From positions 1 to 8,478 of the forward strand of contig CAYGSU010000108.1 in NCBI GenBank assembly GCA_964352715.1: a stretch of DNA of 8,478 nucleotides, written 5' to 3'. Positions 1-4,777 of this stretch are shown here, in pieces. Each line of letters opens with the position of its first letter. Within the stretch, counting starts at the first letter, position 1. The translations under genes were made by a program, and so were the position numbers. The notes below the pieces were generated by a model. That model was not told the DNA's origin, searched no databases, and saw only the letters and a list, made by a program, of their open reading frames with translations. This stretch comes from JAVKBW01 sp964352715. Lineage in GTDB: Bacteria > Pseudomonadota > Alphaproteobacteria > UBA8366 > Aestuariispiraceae.

Positions 1-561
1 GCCGGCCTGTCGGATGCCGGCATCGCCATCACCGCCGGCGTGGTTCTGTTCTGTGTGCCGGTGAATTTGAAAAAACGGGAATTTCTTCTGAACTGGGACT
101 GGGCGAAGAAACTGCCCTGGGGCGTGCTGATATTGTTCGGCGGCGGCCTCAGCCTCGCCGGACAGGTTCAGGAAAGCGGACTGGCGGTCTGGATCGGCCA
201 GAGCCTGACGGCGTTCGAGGCGCTGCCGCTTCTTGCCCTCATCCTGATACTGACAACGATTATCGTGTTCCTGACCGAACTCACCTCCAACACCGCCACC
301 ACGGCCACCTTCCTGCCGGTGATCGCCGCGCTCGCCATGGCAATCGACGCGCCGGCCATGATGCTGCTGGCGCCCGCCGCGCTGGCGGCCTCCATGGCGT
401 TCATGATGCCGGTCGCCACGCCGCCCAACGCCATCGTTTTCAGCGGCGGGCAGTTGACCATTCCCGATATGGCGCGCGCCGGTTTTCTGGTGAACCTCAG
501 CGCCATCGCCGTCATTTCAATGGTCGTCTGGCTGCTCGCGCCGCTCGTTTTCGGCCTTTGA
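1..561 (+). CDS. DASS/SLC13-type Na+/di- or tricarboxylate symporter, C-terminal part
   Basis: The frame is open from base 1 without a start, so the gene begins upstream. 186 residues are visible, against roughly 450-500 for the whole family, so this is about the last 40%. It is an inner-membrane carrier of the divalent anion:sodium symporter family, which takes up dicarboxylates, citrate or sulfate with Na+. Seen directly are strongly hydrophobic helices, the second SNT motif (TSNTATTATF, about visible residues 95-104) that forms a Na+/substrate site, and the family signature around visible residues 137-147 (PVATPPNAIVF). The segment FGGGLSLAG near residue 43 is also typical. The GTG at 40 is an internal codon, because the family-like residues LSDAGIAI precede it. 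The substrate cannot be told from this part. It is tail-to-tail with the TetR gene, so it is probably not part of that regulon. Confidence 0.9.
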   Translation, partial: AGLSDAGIAITAGVVLFCVPVNLKKREFLLNWDWAKKLPWGVLILFGGGLSLAGQVQESGLAVWIGQSLTAFEALPLLALILILTTIIVFLTELTSNTATTATFLPVIAALAMAIDAPAMMLLAPAALAASMAFMMPVATPPNAIVFSGGQLTIPDMARAGFLVNLSAIAVISMVVWLLAPLVFGL

Positions 562-573
562 CGGCGGTGAGCG

Positions 574-588
574 ACCGGCAGTGCCGGT
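574..588. terminator. Small hairpin between convergent genes
   Basis: The arms accggc (574-579) and gccggt (583-588) enclose a 3-base loop in the 46-bp gap between the ends of the transporter and TetR genes. There is no T-run on either side, so it is at best a weak bidirectional terminator. GC-rich DNA makes such short hairpins by chance. Confidence 0.25.
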
Positions 589-607
589 TCCGGCCGGCGA
601 GCTGACC

Positions 608-1213
608 TCAGGCCTTTTCCGGTACCGGTGCCCGGCCGTTCCGACCTAGGTGGAGATCGAGATAATCGACAATTCGCCGCCTTGCCTCTTCGGCATTGAA
701 GTTGTCATGCGACAGCGCGCAATGCATCCACGTGCCATCGATCAGCGTGGCGATGCCGAGGGCGACATCCGGGACTTGTTTTTCCGGTAGCAGGCACCGC
801 AGGGCACTGCGCAGGTTGCTCTGCATTCGCCGGTCAATCACCCGCAGCATCCGCTGGCGGGTTTCAGGCCCGTTTGAATCGATTCCGAAGGCAAGCCAGG
901 CCTGGGTAACGCCCTGGGTCAGAACCGAGGGCGCAAGGTTTCCGTCGATAACCGCCTCGACCCGGGCCCGCGGCGTCGCCGACGTGGCAAGCCGGCTTAC
1001 CACTTCTTTCGAGATGACAGAGCTGGCAAGCCGAATGGCAGCCACCACCATTTCTTCTTTCGATTTGAAATAGTGATGCACAAGCCCCTGGGTCAGACCG
1101 GCCCGGCGGCTGATCCGCGCAACGGTCATGTCCTTCAGTCCATCCTCGACAAGCGTGTCGAACGTGGCCTGCGCCAGTTCGGCCCGTCGGATTGCCCCCA
1201 TTCTTTTCCGCAT
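608..1213 (-). CDS. TetR-family transcriptional repressor, BetI-like
   Basis: A 201-aa DNA-binding repressor of usual TetR length. The N-terminal helix-turn-helix lies at about residues 30-49 (TVARISRRAGLTQGLVHHYF) and is preceded by the helix RRAELAQATFDTL. The C-terminal half is all-helical and contains ALGIATLIDGTWMHCALS, which closely resembles the BetI-type ligand/dimer domain. The ATG at 1213 is chosen because BetI relatives begin just before the Ile-Arg-Arg stretch and a purine-rich AGGGAAAGAAAGAG lies upstream. The frame stays open to 1300, but that extension would run through the promoter and operator. No choline genes (betA, betB, betT) are in the window, so BetI describes family only; the ligand is unknown. 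The gene is divergent from the desaturase at 1345 and very probably represses itself and that gene through the palindrome at 1279-1306. Confidence 0.92.
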   Translation of the reverse strand: MRKRMGAIRRAELAQATFDTLVEDGLKDMTVARISRRAGLTQGLVHHYFKSKEEMVVAAIRLASSVISKEVVSRLATSATPRARVEAVIDGNLAPSVLTQGVTQAWLAFGIDSNGPETRQRMLRVIDRRMQSNLRSALRCLLPEKQVPDVALGIATLIDGTWMHCALSHDNFNAEEARRRIVDYLDLHLGRNGRAPVPEKA

Positions 1214-1252
1214 GTGTCTGAACTCTTTCTTTCCCTGCAAACCGTTACGACG

Positions 1253-1282
1253 AGTATCAGCCGGTTCGGCCCTGCAAGTCAA
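1253..1282 (-). promoter_or_regulatory. Candidate sigma70 promoter of the TetR gene
   Basis: Read on the minus strand, a -35 TTGACT (1282-1277, 5/6 match) is followed after 18 bases by a -10 GATACT (1258-1253, 4/6 match). The start codon lies about 40 bases further on. The -35 box overlaps the last four bases of the 1279-1306 palindrome, which would let a bound repressor block this promoter. Prediction by eye. Confidence 0.5.
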
Positions 1283-1306
1283 AATTGGTTGACGAACCAA
1301 TTTTGA
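1279..1306. promoter_or_regulatory. TetR-type operator, perfect 12-bp inverted repeat
   Basis: The arms tcaaaattggtt (1279-1290) and aaccaattttga (1295-1306) are exact reverse complements around the centre gacg. The site lies in the 131-bp space between the divergent TetR and desaturase start codons. It covers the -35 and spacer of the rightward promoter and touches the -35 of the leftward promoter. Size and symmetry fit an operator bound by one or two TetR-family dimers. It is unlikely to be a terminator because it sits upstream of both genes and has no T-run suited to either. Confidence 0.85.
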
Positions 1307-1317
1307 GGCAGTATTGG
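1289..1317 (+). promoter_or_regulatory. Candidate sigma70 promoter of the desaturase gene
   Basis: A -35 TTGACG (1289-1294, 5/6 match) spans the centre of the palindrome. After a 17-base spacer comes a weak -10 TATTGG (1312-1317, 3/6 match), about 27 bases before the ATG. With the -35 inside the operator, repressor and RNA polymerase would exclude each other. Prediction by eye; the -10 is the weak part. Confidence 0.5.
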
Positions 1318-1344
1318 TGGCGAAAACAGCAAAAAGGTCGAATC

Positions 1345-2199
1345 ATGGCGTCAACCGTCAAACAGGAAATCGCAATCGGACGAAAATATGCACCGGCCAT
1401 TGCCTGGCCCACACTGTTCCTGCTGGCCGCAATTTACATCGGTCTGGGACTATCAGTGTATTTCGCGGTTACCGGTTACTTGCCCTATTGGGCGTCGGCA
1501 CTGGTCAATGCAGTCATCCTCTACGCCACCTATACCGTCGCGCATGACGCCAAACACAATGCCGTCTTTACCGACAGGAAATACCGCTGGGTGAACACCC
1601 TGGTCGGGCATCTGGGCACGGCGCCCTTGTGGATGCTGTACTATCCGAACAAGGCGTCTCATATGGTGCACCATCAGAAATGCAACACAGAGGAAGACCC
1701 GGATCTCTACGCCCGCGGGTCCTTCGGCGTCGTGGCGCTCTGGCGGATCCCCGTAACGGCGCTCGGCCTGTTCAACCCGGTGGTGCAATGGCGCGCCTGC
1801 CGGCAATACGGCGTAAAGGGCGGTCATTTTGCCGCCACGGTTCTGACCTGGCTTGCCTATGCTTCGGTTACCCTCGGGCTGATCGCGGCCGGCTACGGCG
1901 TCGAGGTTCTAGTTCTGTGGTTCATCCCGTTCATGGTCGGCTACAGCGCGATGCTGGTTTTCTTCACCTGGATCCCGCATTACCCGCATACCCGGGTCGG
2001 GCGATATGTCGATACGCGGGTCAATCTCTGGCCCGGCGCGAACCTGTTGACCCAGGGACAGCACGCGCATCTGATTCACCACATGATGCCGTGGGTTCCC
2101 TGGTACCATTACGACCGGTGTTTCCGTGAAATCCGCCCGTTTCTGGAACAGAATGGCGCAACGATTGACCAAGGCGTGTTTCCGAAAGCAGCCGCGTAA
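1345..2199 (+). CDS. Membrane di-iron fatty acid desaturase / beta-carotene hydroxylase-like oxygenase
   Basis: A 284-aa integral membrane enzyme of the fatty-acid desaturase superfamily, which uses a di-iron centre and O2 to desaturate or hydroxylate lipid-like substrates. Three histidine boxes are intact: HDAKH (67-71), HMVHH (106-110) and HLIHH (242-246), with extra histidines at 212, 215 and 240. Hydrophobic segments lie at about 20-63 and again near 155-210, as expected. The residues after box 3 (MPWVPWYHY) resemble CrtR-type carotenoid hydroxylases and related desaturases more than classic acyl-lipid desaturases. The ATG at 1345 has AAAAAGG about 7 bases upstream; a TTG at 1285 would start inside the operator. 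The gene faces the BetI-like repressor across an operator, so expression is probably induced by that repressor's ligand. No ferredoxin or reductase partner and no carotenoid genes are nearby, so the substrate is open. Confidence 0.88.
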   Translation: MASTVKQEIAIGRKYAPAIAWPTLFLLAAIYIGLGLSVYFAVTGYLPYWASALVNAVILYATYTVAHDAKHNAVFTDRKYRWVNTLVGHLGTAPLWMLYYPNKASHMVHHQKCNTEEDPDLYARGSFGVVALWRIPVTALGLFNPVVQWRACRQYGVKGGHFAATVLTWLAYASVTLGLIAAGYGVEVLVLWFIPFMVGYSAMLVFFTWIPHYPHTRVGRYVDTRVNLWPGANLLTQGQHAHLIHHMMPWVPWYHYDRCFREIRPFLEQNGATIDQGVFPKAAA

Positions 2200-2220
2200 A
2201 TCGTTTCAACCCGATGAAGA

Positions 2221-2239
2221 TGCCGGATCAGGTCCGGCA
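2221..2239 (+). terminator. Hairpin after the desaturase gene
   Basis: The arms tgccgga (2221-2227) and tccggca (2233-2239) enclose a 5-base loop, 22 bases after the desaturase stop. There is no T-run directly after the stem; a run of five T lies about 25 bases downstream. It is a possible weak or Rho-assisted terminator separating this gene from the Hsp70-like gene. Confidence 0.35.
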
Positions 2240-2284
2240 ATCGTGCCTGAAGCATCCGGTCCGATTTTTCCCCAATCCCCTGCA

Positions 2285-2313
2285 TTGCAACACACGGTAC
2301 GACGCGCCATAAA
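2285..2313 (+). promoter_or_regulatory. Candidate promoter of the YegD-like gene
   Basis: TTGCAA (2285-2290) and CATAAA (2308-2313) are separated by 17 bases and end 25 bases before the ATG at 2339. Each box matches the sigma70 consensus at 4 of 6 positions. A heat-shock sigma (RpoH) site is conceivable given the gene but is not clearly shown by these bases. Confidence 0.35.
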
Positions 2314-2338
2314 GCCGCCTCTCGAAACGGGGGTGGAT

Positions 2339-3628
2339 ATGTCGGCTGAGGGTCTTGTGTCGTTCGGTGTGGATTTCGGCACATCCAACACGGTTGTGGC
2401 CCGCACCGGCCCCGACGGCAAAACCGAAACCGTCGTGCTCGACCCCATGTCTGAAACCGCGCCGATTTGCCCGACCGTTCTGGCCTTCGAGGAAACCTTC
2501 GATGCCGGTATGCCGTCCCTCGCCGCCATCGCCGGGTCGGAAGCCATCGCGCTGGCATCGGAACACCCGGATGATTTCCGCTATCTGCAATCCTTCAAGA
2601 ACCACATTGCCAGCACCGATTTCGACGCGACGCTTATTTTCGGCAAGCGGTTCACCTTTCCCGATCTGTTGCGCAGCTTTCTGGTCAGCGCCGGCATCGA
2701 AGCTGAAATCAACGCCCATAAGGGTCCGAAGACAGTCGTCATCGGCCGACCCGTGAAGTTTCACGGCGAATACCCGGATGAAGACCTTGCCCTGTCGCGC
2801 TACCGCGACGGTTTCAGCGCTGCCGGTATCGACAACTTCCACTTCGCGCTCGAACCGGTCGGCGGGGCGTTTTCGTATTTCCGGTGCCTGACCGAACCGG
2901 CACAGGTGCTGATCGGCGATTTCGGCGGTGGCACGTCAGACTTTGTGGTCGCCCGGTTCCGGCCGGGCCTTGACGGGGCCCGGGCCGAGCTGCTGTCGCA
3001 TGCCGGGGTCGGCATCGCTGGTGAAGCGTTCGACCATTGCATCGTGCAGAACGCGCTGCTGAAGCATTTCGGGGTGGATGTCACCTACCGATCGGATGAG
3101 AAGATCCTGCCGGTGCCGAAGCATTTCTTTTCCGCCCTGTCGAGATGGCATGACCTGACGCGGCTGCGTCTTCCGCGCCACCTCGACACGCTGAAGGATA
3201 TCTGCCGCAAGACCGATACACCGGAGAAAATCGAAACCCTGATCCACATCATTACACACAACAAGGGTTTGACCATCGCCAGAGCGGTATCCGACGCCAA
3301 GGCCCGGCTTTCCGATGAACACGAGACCGAGCTTGTTCTGGATACCGGCCGGACGGTGATTCGCGAGACCATCACCCGCCGTGATTTCGAAGACTGGATT
3401 TCAGAAGACCTGCGCCGGATATCAGACGCCGTCGACACCGCCATCGAAACCTCGGGCCTGACGCCGGCGACACTTGACGGCGTGTTCCTGACCGGTGGCA
3501 CCTCCTTCGTGCCGGCGATCCAGTCGATCTTCACCGACCGGTTCGCGGCAGACCGGATTCATGTCGGCGAACGCTTCAGTTCCGTCGCCGAGGGCCTGTC
3601 GCTTTACGGCCTGGAAAAGGTGCGCTGA
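2339..3628 (+). CDS. YegD-like Hsp70-family protein, ATPase domain only
   Basis: A 429-aa cytoplasmic actin/Hsp70-fold ATPase. The three nucleotide-binding motifs are present: phosphate-1 GVDFGTSNT (10-18), phosphate-2 GDFGGGTSD (193-201) and adenosine motif LTGGTSF (384-390). VVIGRPVKF (about 132-140) and SHAGVGIAGEAFD (about 220-232) match the YegD branch of Hsp70 relatives (E. coli YegD is about 450 aa). The peptide-binding domain of DnaK, which would add about 200 residues, is absent, so this is not a standard chaperone. The YegD role is poorly defined, and a function in protein quality control is inferred from the fold only. The ATG at 2339 is chosen because GGGGGTGG lies just upstream and the ATPase fold starts at once. 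The frame is open back to 2126, but that would overlap the desaturase. A candidate promoter lies at 2285-2313. Confidence 0.9.
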   Translation: MSAEGLVSFGVDFGTSNTVVARTGPDGKTETVVLDPMSETAPICPTVLAFEETFDAGMPSLAAIAGSEAIALASEHPDDFRYLQSFKNHIASTDFDATLIFGKRFTFPDLLRSFLVSAGIEAEINAHKGPKTVVIGRPVKFHGEYPDEDLALSRYRDGFSAAGIDNFHFALEPVGGAFSYFRCLTEPAQVLIGDFGGGTSDFVVARFRPGLDGARAELLSHAGVGIAGEAFDHCIVQNALLKHFGVDVTYRSDEKILPVPKHFFSALSRWHDLTRLRLPRHLDTLKDICRKTDTPEKIETLIHIITHNKGLTIARAVSDAKARLSDEHETELVLDTGRTVIRETITRRDFEDWISEDLRRISDAVDTAIETSGLTPATLDGVFLTGGTSFVPAIQSIFTDRFAADRIHVGERFSSVAEGLSLYGLEKVR

Positions 3629-3725
3629 CGCCTCCGCGCGACACGCCGCGTTCACCCGTTCCGGTACTGCAGGGGTTGAAATGGTCCGGCTGCGCCCTCA
3701 CGTCTAAGGGGTACGCGACACCAAC

Positions 3726-3733
3726 AAGGAGGG
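3726..3733 (+). promoter_or_regulatory. Strong Shine-Dalgarno of the 102-aa gene
   Basis: AAGGAGGG lies 7 bases before the ATG at 3741, a near-complete match to the anti-SD sequence. It fixes that start and suggests high translation. The 112 bases after the YegD-like stop otherwise show no convincing promoter; a TTGAAA at 3676 has no well-spaced -10. Confidence 0.8.
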
Positions 3734-3740
3734 TCGAACG

Positions 3741-4049
3741 ATGCAACAGTCGAATGACCGGCAAGGTGTGGATGGCAAACCGCCGCAGCCTGATTTCAAC
3801 GGGCTTGTGCAGGATCCGTCGGCCTGGTTCGACAGGCCGGATCAGGTTCTGACAGCGTCGGGGCTGACCGACGCCCAGAAGATTGAGGTGCTGCGCGCCT
3901 GGGAACTGGACGCACGGCAGTTGATGACCGCCACGGAAGAAAACATGCCGGGCGGCGAGGAATCAAAGCTGGACAGCGTTCTCGACAGCCTGAAACGCCT
4001 GGGCCAGGAGCCGTCTGAATCGGTCGGCCCGTCGAAAGTGGGCCTGTAG
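3741..4049 (+). CDS. Small conserved-type protein of unknown function
   Basis: A 102-aa soluble, acidic protein with no signal peptide or membrane segment. The N-terminal 20 residues and the C-terminal tail after residue 88 look disordered. The core has three parts: DPSAWFDRPDQVL (25-37), the helix LTDAQKIEVLRAWELDARQL (42-61), and EENMPGG followed by a second helix, LDSVLDSLKRLG (77-88). From memory, this layout (DPxxxF..P..VL, then QKIExLRxWExDAR, then a Gly-rich turn and LDxVLxxLxxLG) recurs in short proteobacterial proteins annotated as hypothetical. No function is known to me. The start is fixed by a very strong Shine-Dalgarno. The dodecin gene follows after 72 bases and may share its transcript, and the YegD-like gene lies 112 bases upstream. 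Confidence 0.85.
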   Translation: MQQSNDRQGVDGKPPQPDFNGLVQDPSAWFDRPDQVLTASGLTDAQKIEVLRAWELDARQLMTATEENMPGGEESKLDSVLDSLKRLGQEPSESVGPSKVGL

Positions 4050-4121
4050 GGCTTTCGCCGCCGGGCGGGGAACCTGCCCATCGGCACCGAACAGAACCAA
4101 CACGACAAACAGGAGATTTTC

Positions 4122-4331
4122 ATGGGTGACAATGTTTACTCAGTCATAGAGGTCGTCGGTTCATCGACAACCTCCAGCGACGACGCGGTCCGCAATGCGA
4201 TTGAAACCGCCGGGGTCAAGATCCGGAACCTGGAATGGTTCGAGGTGACGGAAACACGCGGCCATATCGAAGACAGCAAGGTCGCGCATTTTCAGGTCGG
4301 CGTAAAAATCGGCTTCCGTTACGAAAAATAG
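4122..4331 (+). CDS. Dodecin, flavin-binding storage/buffer protein
   Basis: A 69-aa protein matching dodecin along its full length. In this family, small beta-alpha-beta-beta subunits form a hollow dodecamer that binds pairs of flavins (riboflavin, FMN or FAD) and is thought to store them or quench their photoreactivity. Seen directly are VYSVIEVVGSS (5-15), the helix DDAVRNAIETAG (20-31), and the hallmark strand NLEWFEVTETRGHIED (36-51). Trp39 corresponds to the flavin-stacking tryptophan, and Gln58 (AHFQV) to the conserved flavin-contacting glutamine. AGGAG lies 6 bases before the ATG, supporting strong translation. It follows the 102-aa gene on the same strand and is probably co-transcribed with it. 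A GC hairpin follows the stop. Confidence 0.95.
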   Translation: MGDNVYSVIEVVGSSTTSSDDAVRNAIETAGVKIRNLEWFEVTETRGHIEDSKVAHFQVGVKIGFRYEK

Positions 4332-4342
4332 GGATTGCGTCC

Positions 4343-4365
4343 CCTGCCCCGGCGATCGGGGCAGG
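4343..4365 (+). terminator. GC-rich hairpin after dodecin
   Basis: The 9-bp arms cctgccccg (4343-4351) and cggggcagg (4357-4365) are perfect complements around a 5-base loop, 11 bases past the dodecin stop. The flanking attgc (4334-4338) and gcaat (4365-4369) could extend pairing. The U-tract is missing, so termination may be weak or Rho-assisted. Position and stem strength still favour a transcript end. Confidence 0.6.
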
Positions 4366-4407
4366 CAATACCAGCTTCAGGTATCTTGTTCACCAGTCAG
4401 GCACGAT

Positions 4408-4662
4408 ATGAACCAGCCCATAGCCAGAAACGAAACGAACCCGGAGTCGGTGATACCGCCGTCCGACCCGCCGGCCGAACCGCCGGGGCCGGCCGTGCCG
4501 CCGCCGGTGCCGCCCAGGGTGCCTGACCCCAGCGACACCCCGGTCGATGATCCCGGCCAGAACCCGCCGGTGGAAGAACCACCGAACCCGGAGTTGCCGC
4601 CGGAGATACCGGAAAACCCGCCGGTTGAGGAACCGCCCTCACGGCCGGGACCGACAGCCTGA
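4408..4662 (+). CDS. Small Pro/Glu-rich, probably disordered protein
   Basis: An 84-aa frame; well over a third of the residues are proline, with many Glu, Asp and Val and no hydrophobic core, signal peptide or membrane helix. It should be disordered or polyproline-II-like. PPVEEPP occurs twice, 18 residues apart. The ATG at 4408 has a modest AGG about 8 bases upstream, and codons keep the high-GC third positions of the neighbours. Against it, low-complexity GC-rich DNA gives open frames by chance, and the opposite strand is also open here as a Gly/Ser-rich frame (4377-4724). That frame begins with GTG and has no ribosome site, so the plus strand is preferred. No function is recognised. A short terminator-like hairpin follows at 4669-4687. 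Confidence 0.5.
   Translation: MNQPIARNETNPESVIPPSDPPAEPPGPAVPPPVPPRVPDPSDTPVDDPGQNPPVEEPPNPELPPEIPENPPVEEPPSRPGPTA
4561..4634 (+). repeat. Imperfect direct repeat in the Pro-rich gene
   Basis: A 20-base unit at 4561-4580 recurs at 4615-4634 with 18 of 20 bases identical; both differences are in third codon positions. The 54-base offset keeps the frame, and both copies encode NPPVEEP. This suggests either internal duplication or selection on the peptide repeat. Confidence 0.7.
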
Positions 4663-4668
4663 CCCCCG

Positions 4669-4687
4669 AAAAGCCACCCCGCTTTTT
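4669..4687. terminator. Possible terminator after the Pro-rich gene
   Basis: The arms aaaagc (4669-4674) and gctttt (4681-4686) enclose a 6-base loop, and a further T follows. It lies 7 bases after the Pro-rich stop. The stem is short and A/T-rich, but the T-run gives a terminator-like look in GC-rich surroundings. Confidence 0.4.
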
Positions 4688-4735
4688 CCTGTGCTGTCCA
4701 ATAGAAAGCATGGCGTACCGGCACGAATTGGCGTT

Positions 4736-4773
4736 AGGGTGATCCGGTAAATTCACCGTCAGGGTCACCCGGT
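4736..4773. repeat. Tandem 13-bp motif just upstream of the acyl-CoA synthetase
   Basis: AGGGTGATCCGGT (4736-4748) and AGGGTCACCCGGT (4761-4773) match at 11 of 13 bases and start 25 bases apart. Inverted pairing gggtga (4737-4742) with tcaccc (4765-4770) is also possible. The second copy ends 4 bases before the ATG, where a Shine-Dalgarno is expected but not found. It could be a regulator site or an RNA hairpin affecting translation, or chance. Confidence 0.35.
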
Positions 4774-4777
4774 CGCC

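Noticed and set aside
1214..1300. 29-residue N-terminal extension of the TetR protein
   Set aside because: It would translate the predicted promoter and operator, and family members start near the residue chosen.
1285..1344. Upstream TTG start for the desaturase
   Set aside because: It lies inside the palindrome and ahead of the predicted -10, and it lacks a ribosome site. The ATG at 1345 has AAAAAGG.
2126..2338. 71-residue N-terminal extension of the YegD-like protein
   Set aside because: It would overlap the end of the desaturase, shows no Hsp70 similarity, and the ATG at 2339 has a Shine-Dalgarno-like sequence directly before the ATPase fold.
3676..3707. Possible promoter TTGAAA / GTCTAA before the 102-aa gene
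   Set aside because: The spacer is 20 bases and the -10 is poor; too weak to annotate.
4377..4724. Gly/Ser-rich open frame on the minus strand opposite the Pro-rich gene
   Set aside because: It begins with GTG and no Shine-Dalgarno, runs over the hairpin after dodecin's neighbour region and the 4669-4687 hairpin, and looks like the reverse reading of proline codons. It is not fully excluded.
4728..4753. Possible promoter TTGGCG / TAAATT before the synthetase
   Set aside because: The spacer is only 14 bases, and no acceptable -10 occurs at 16-18 bases.
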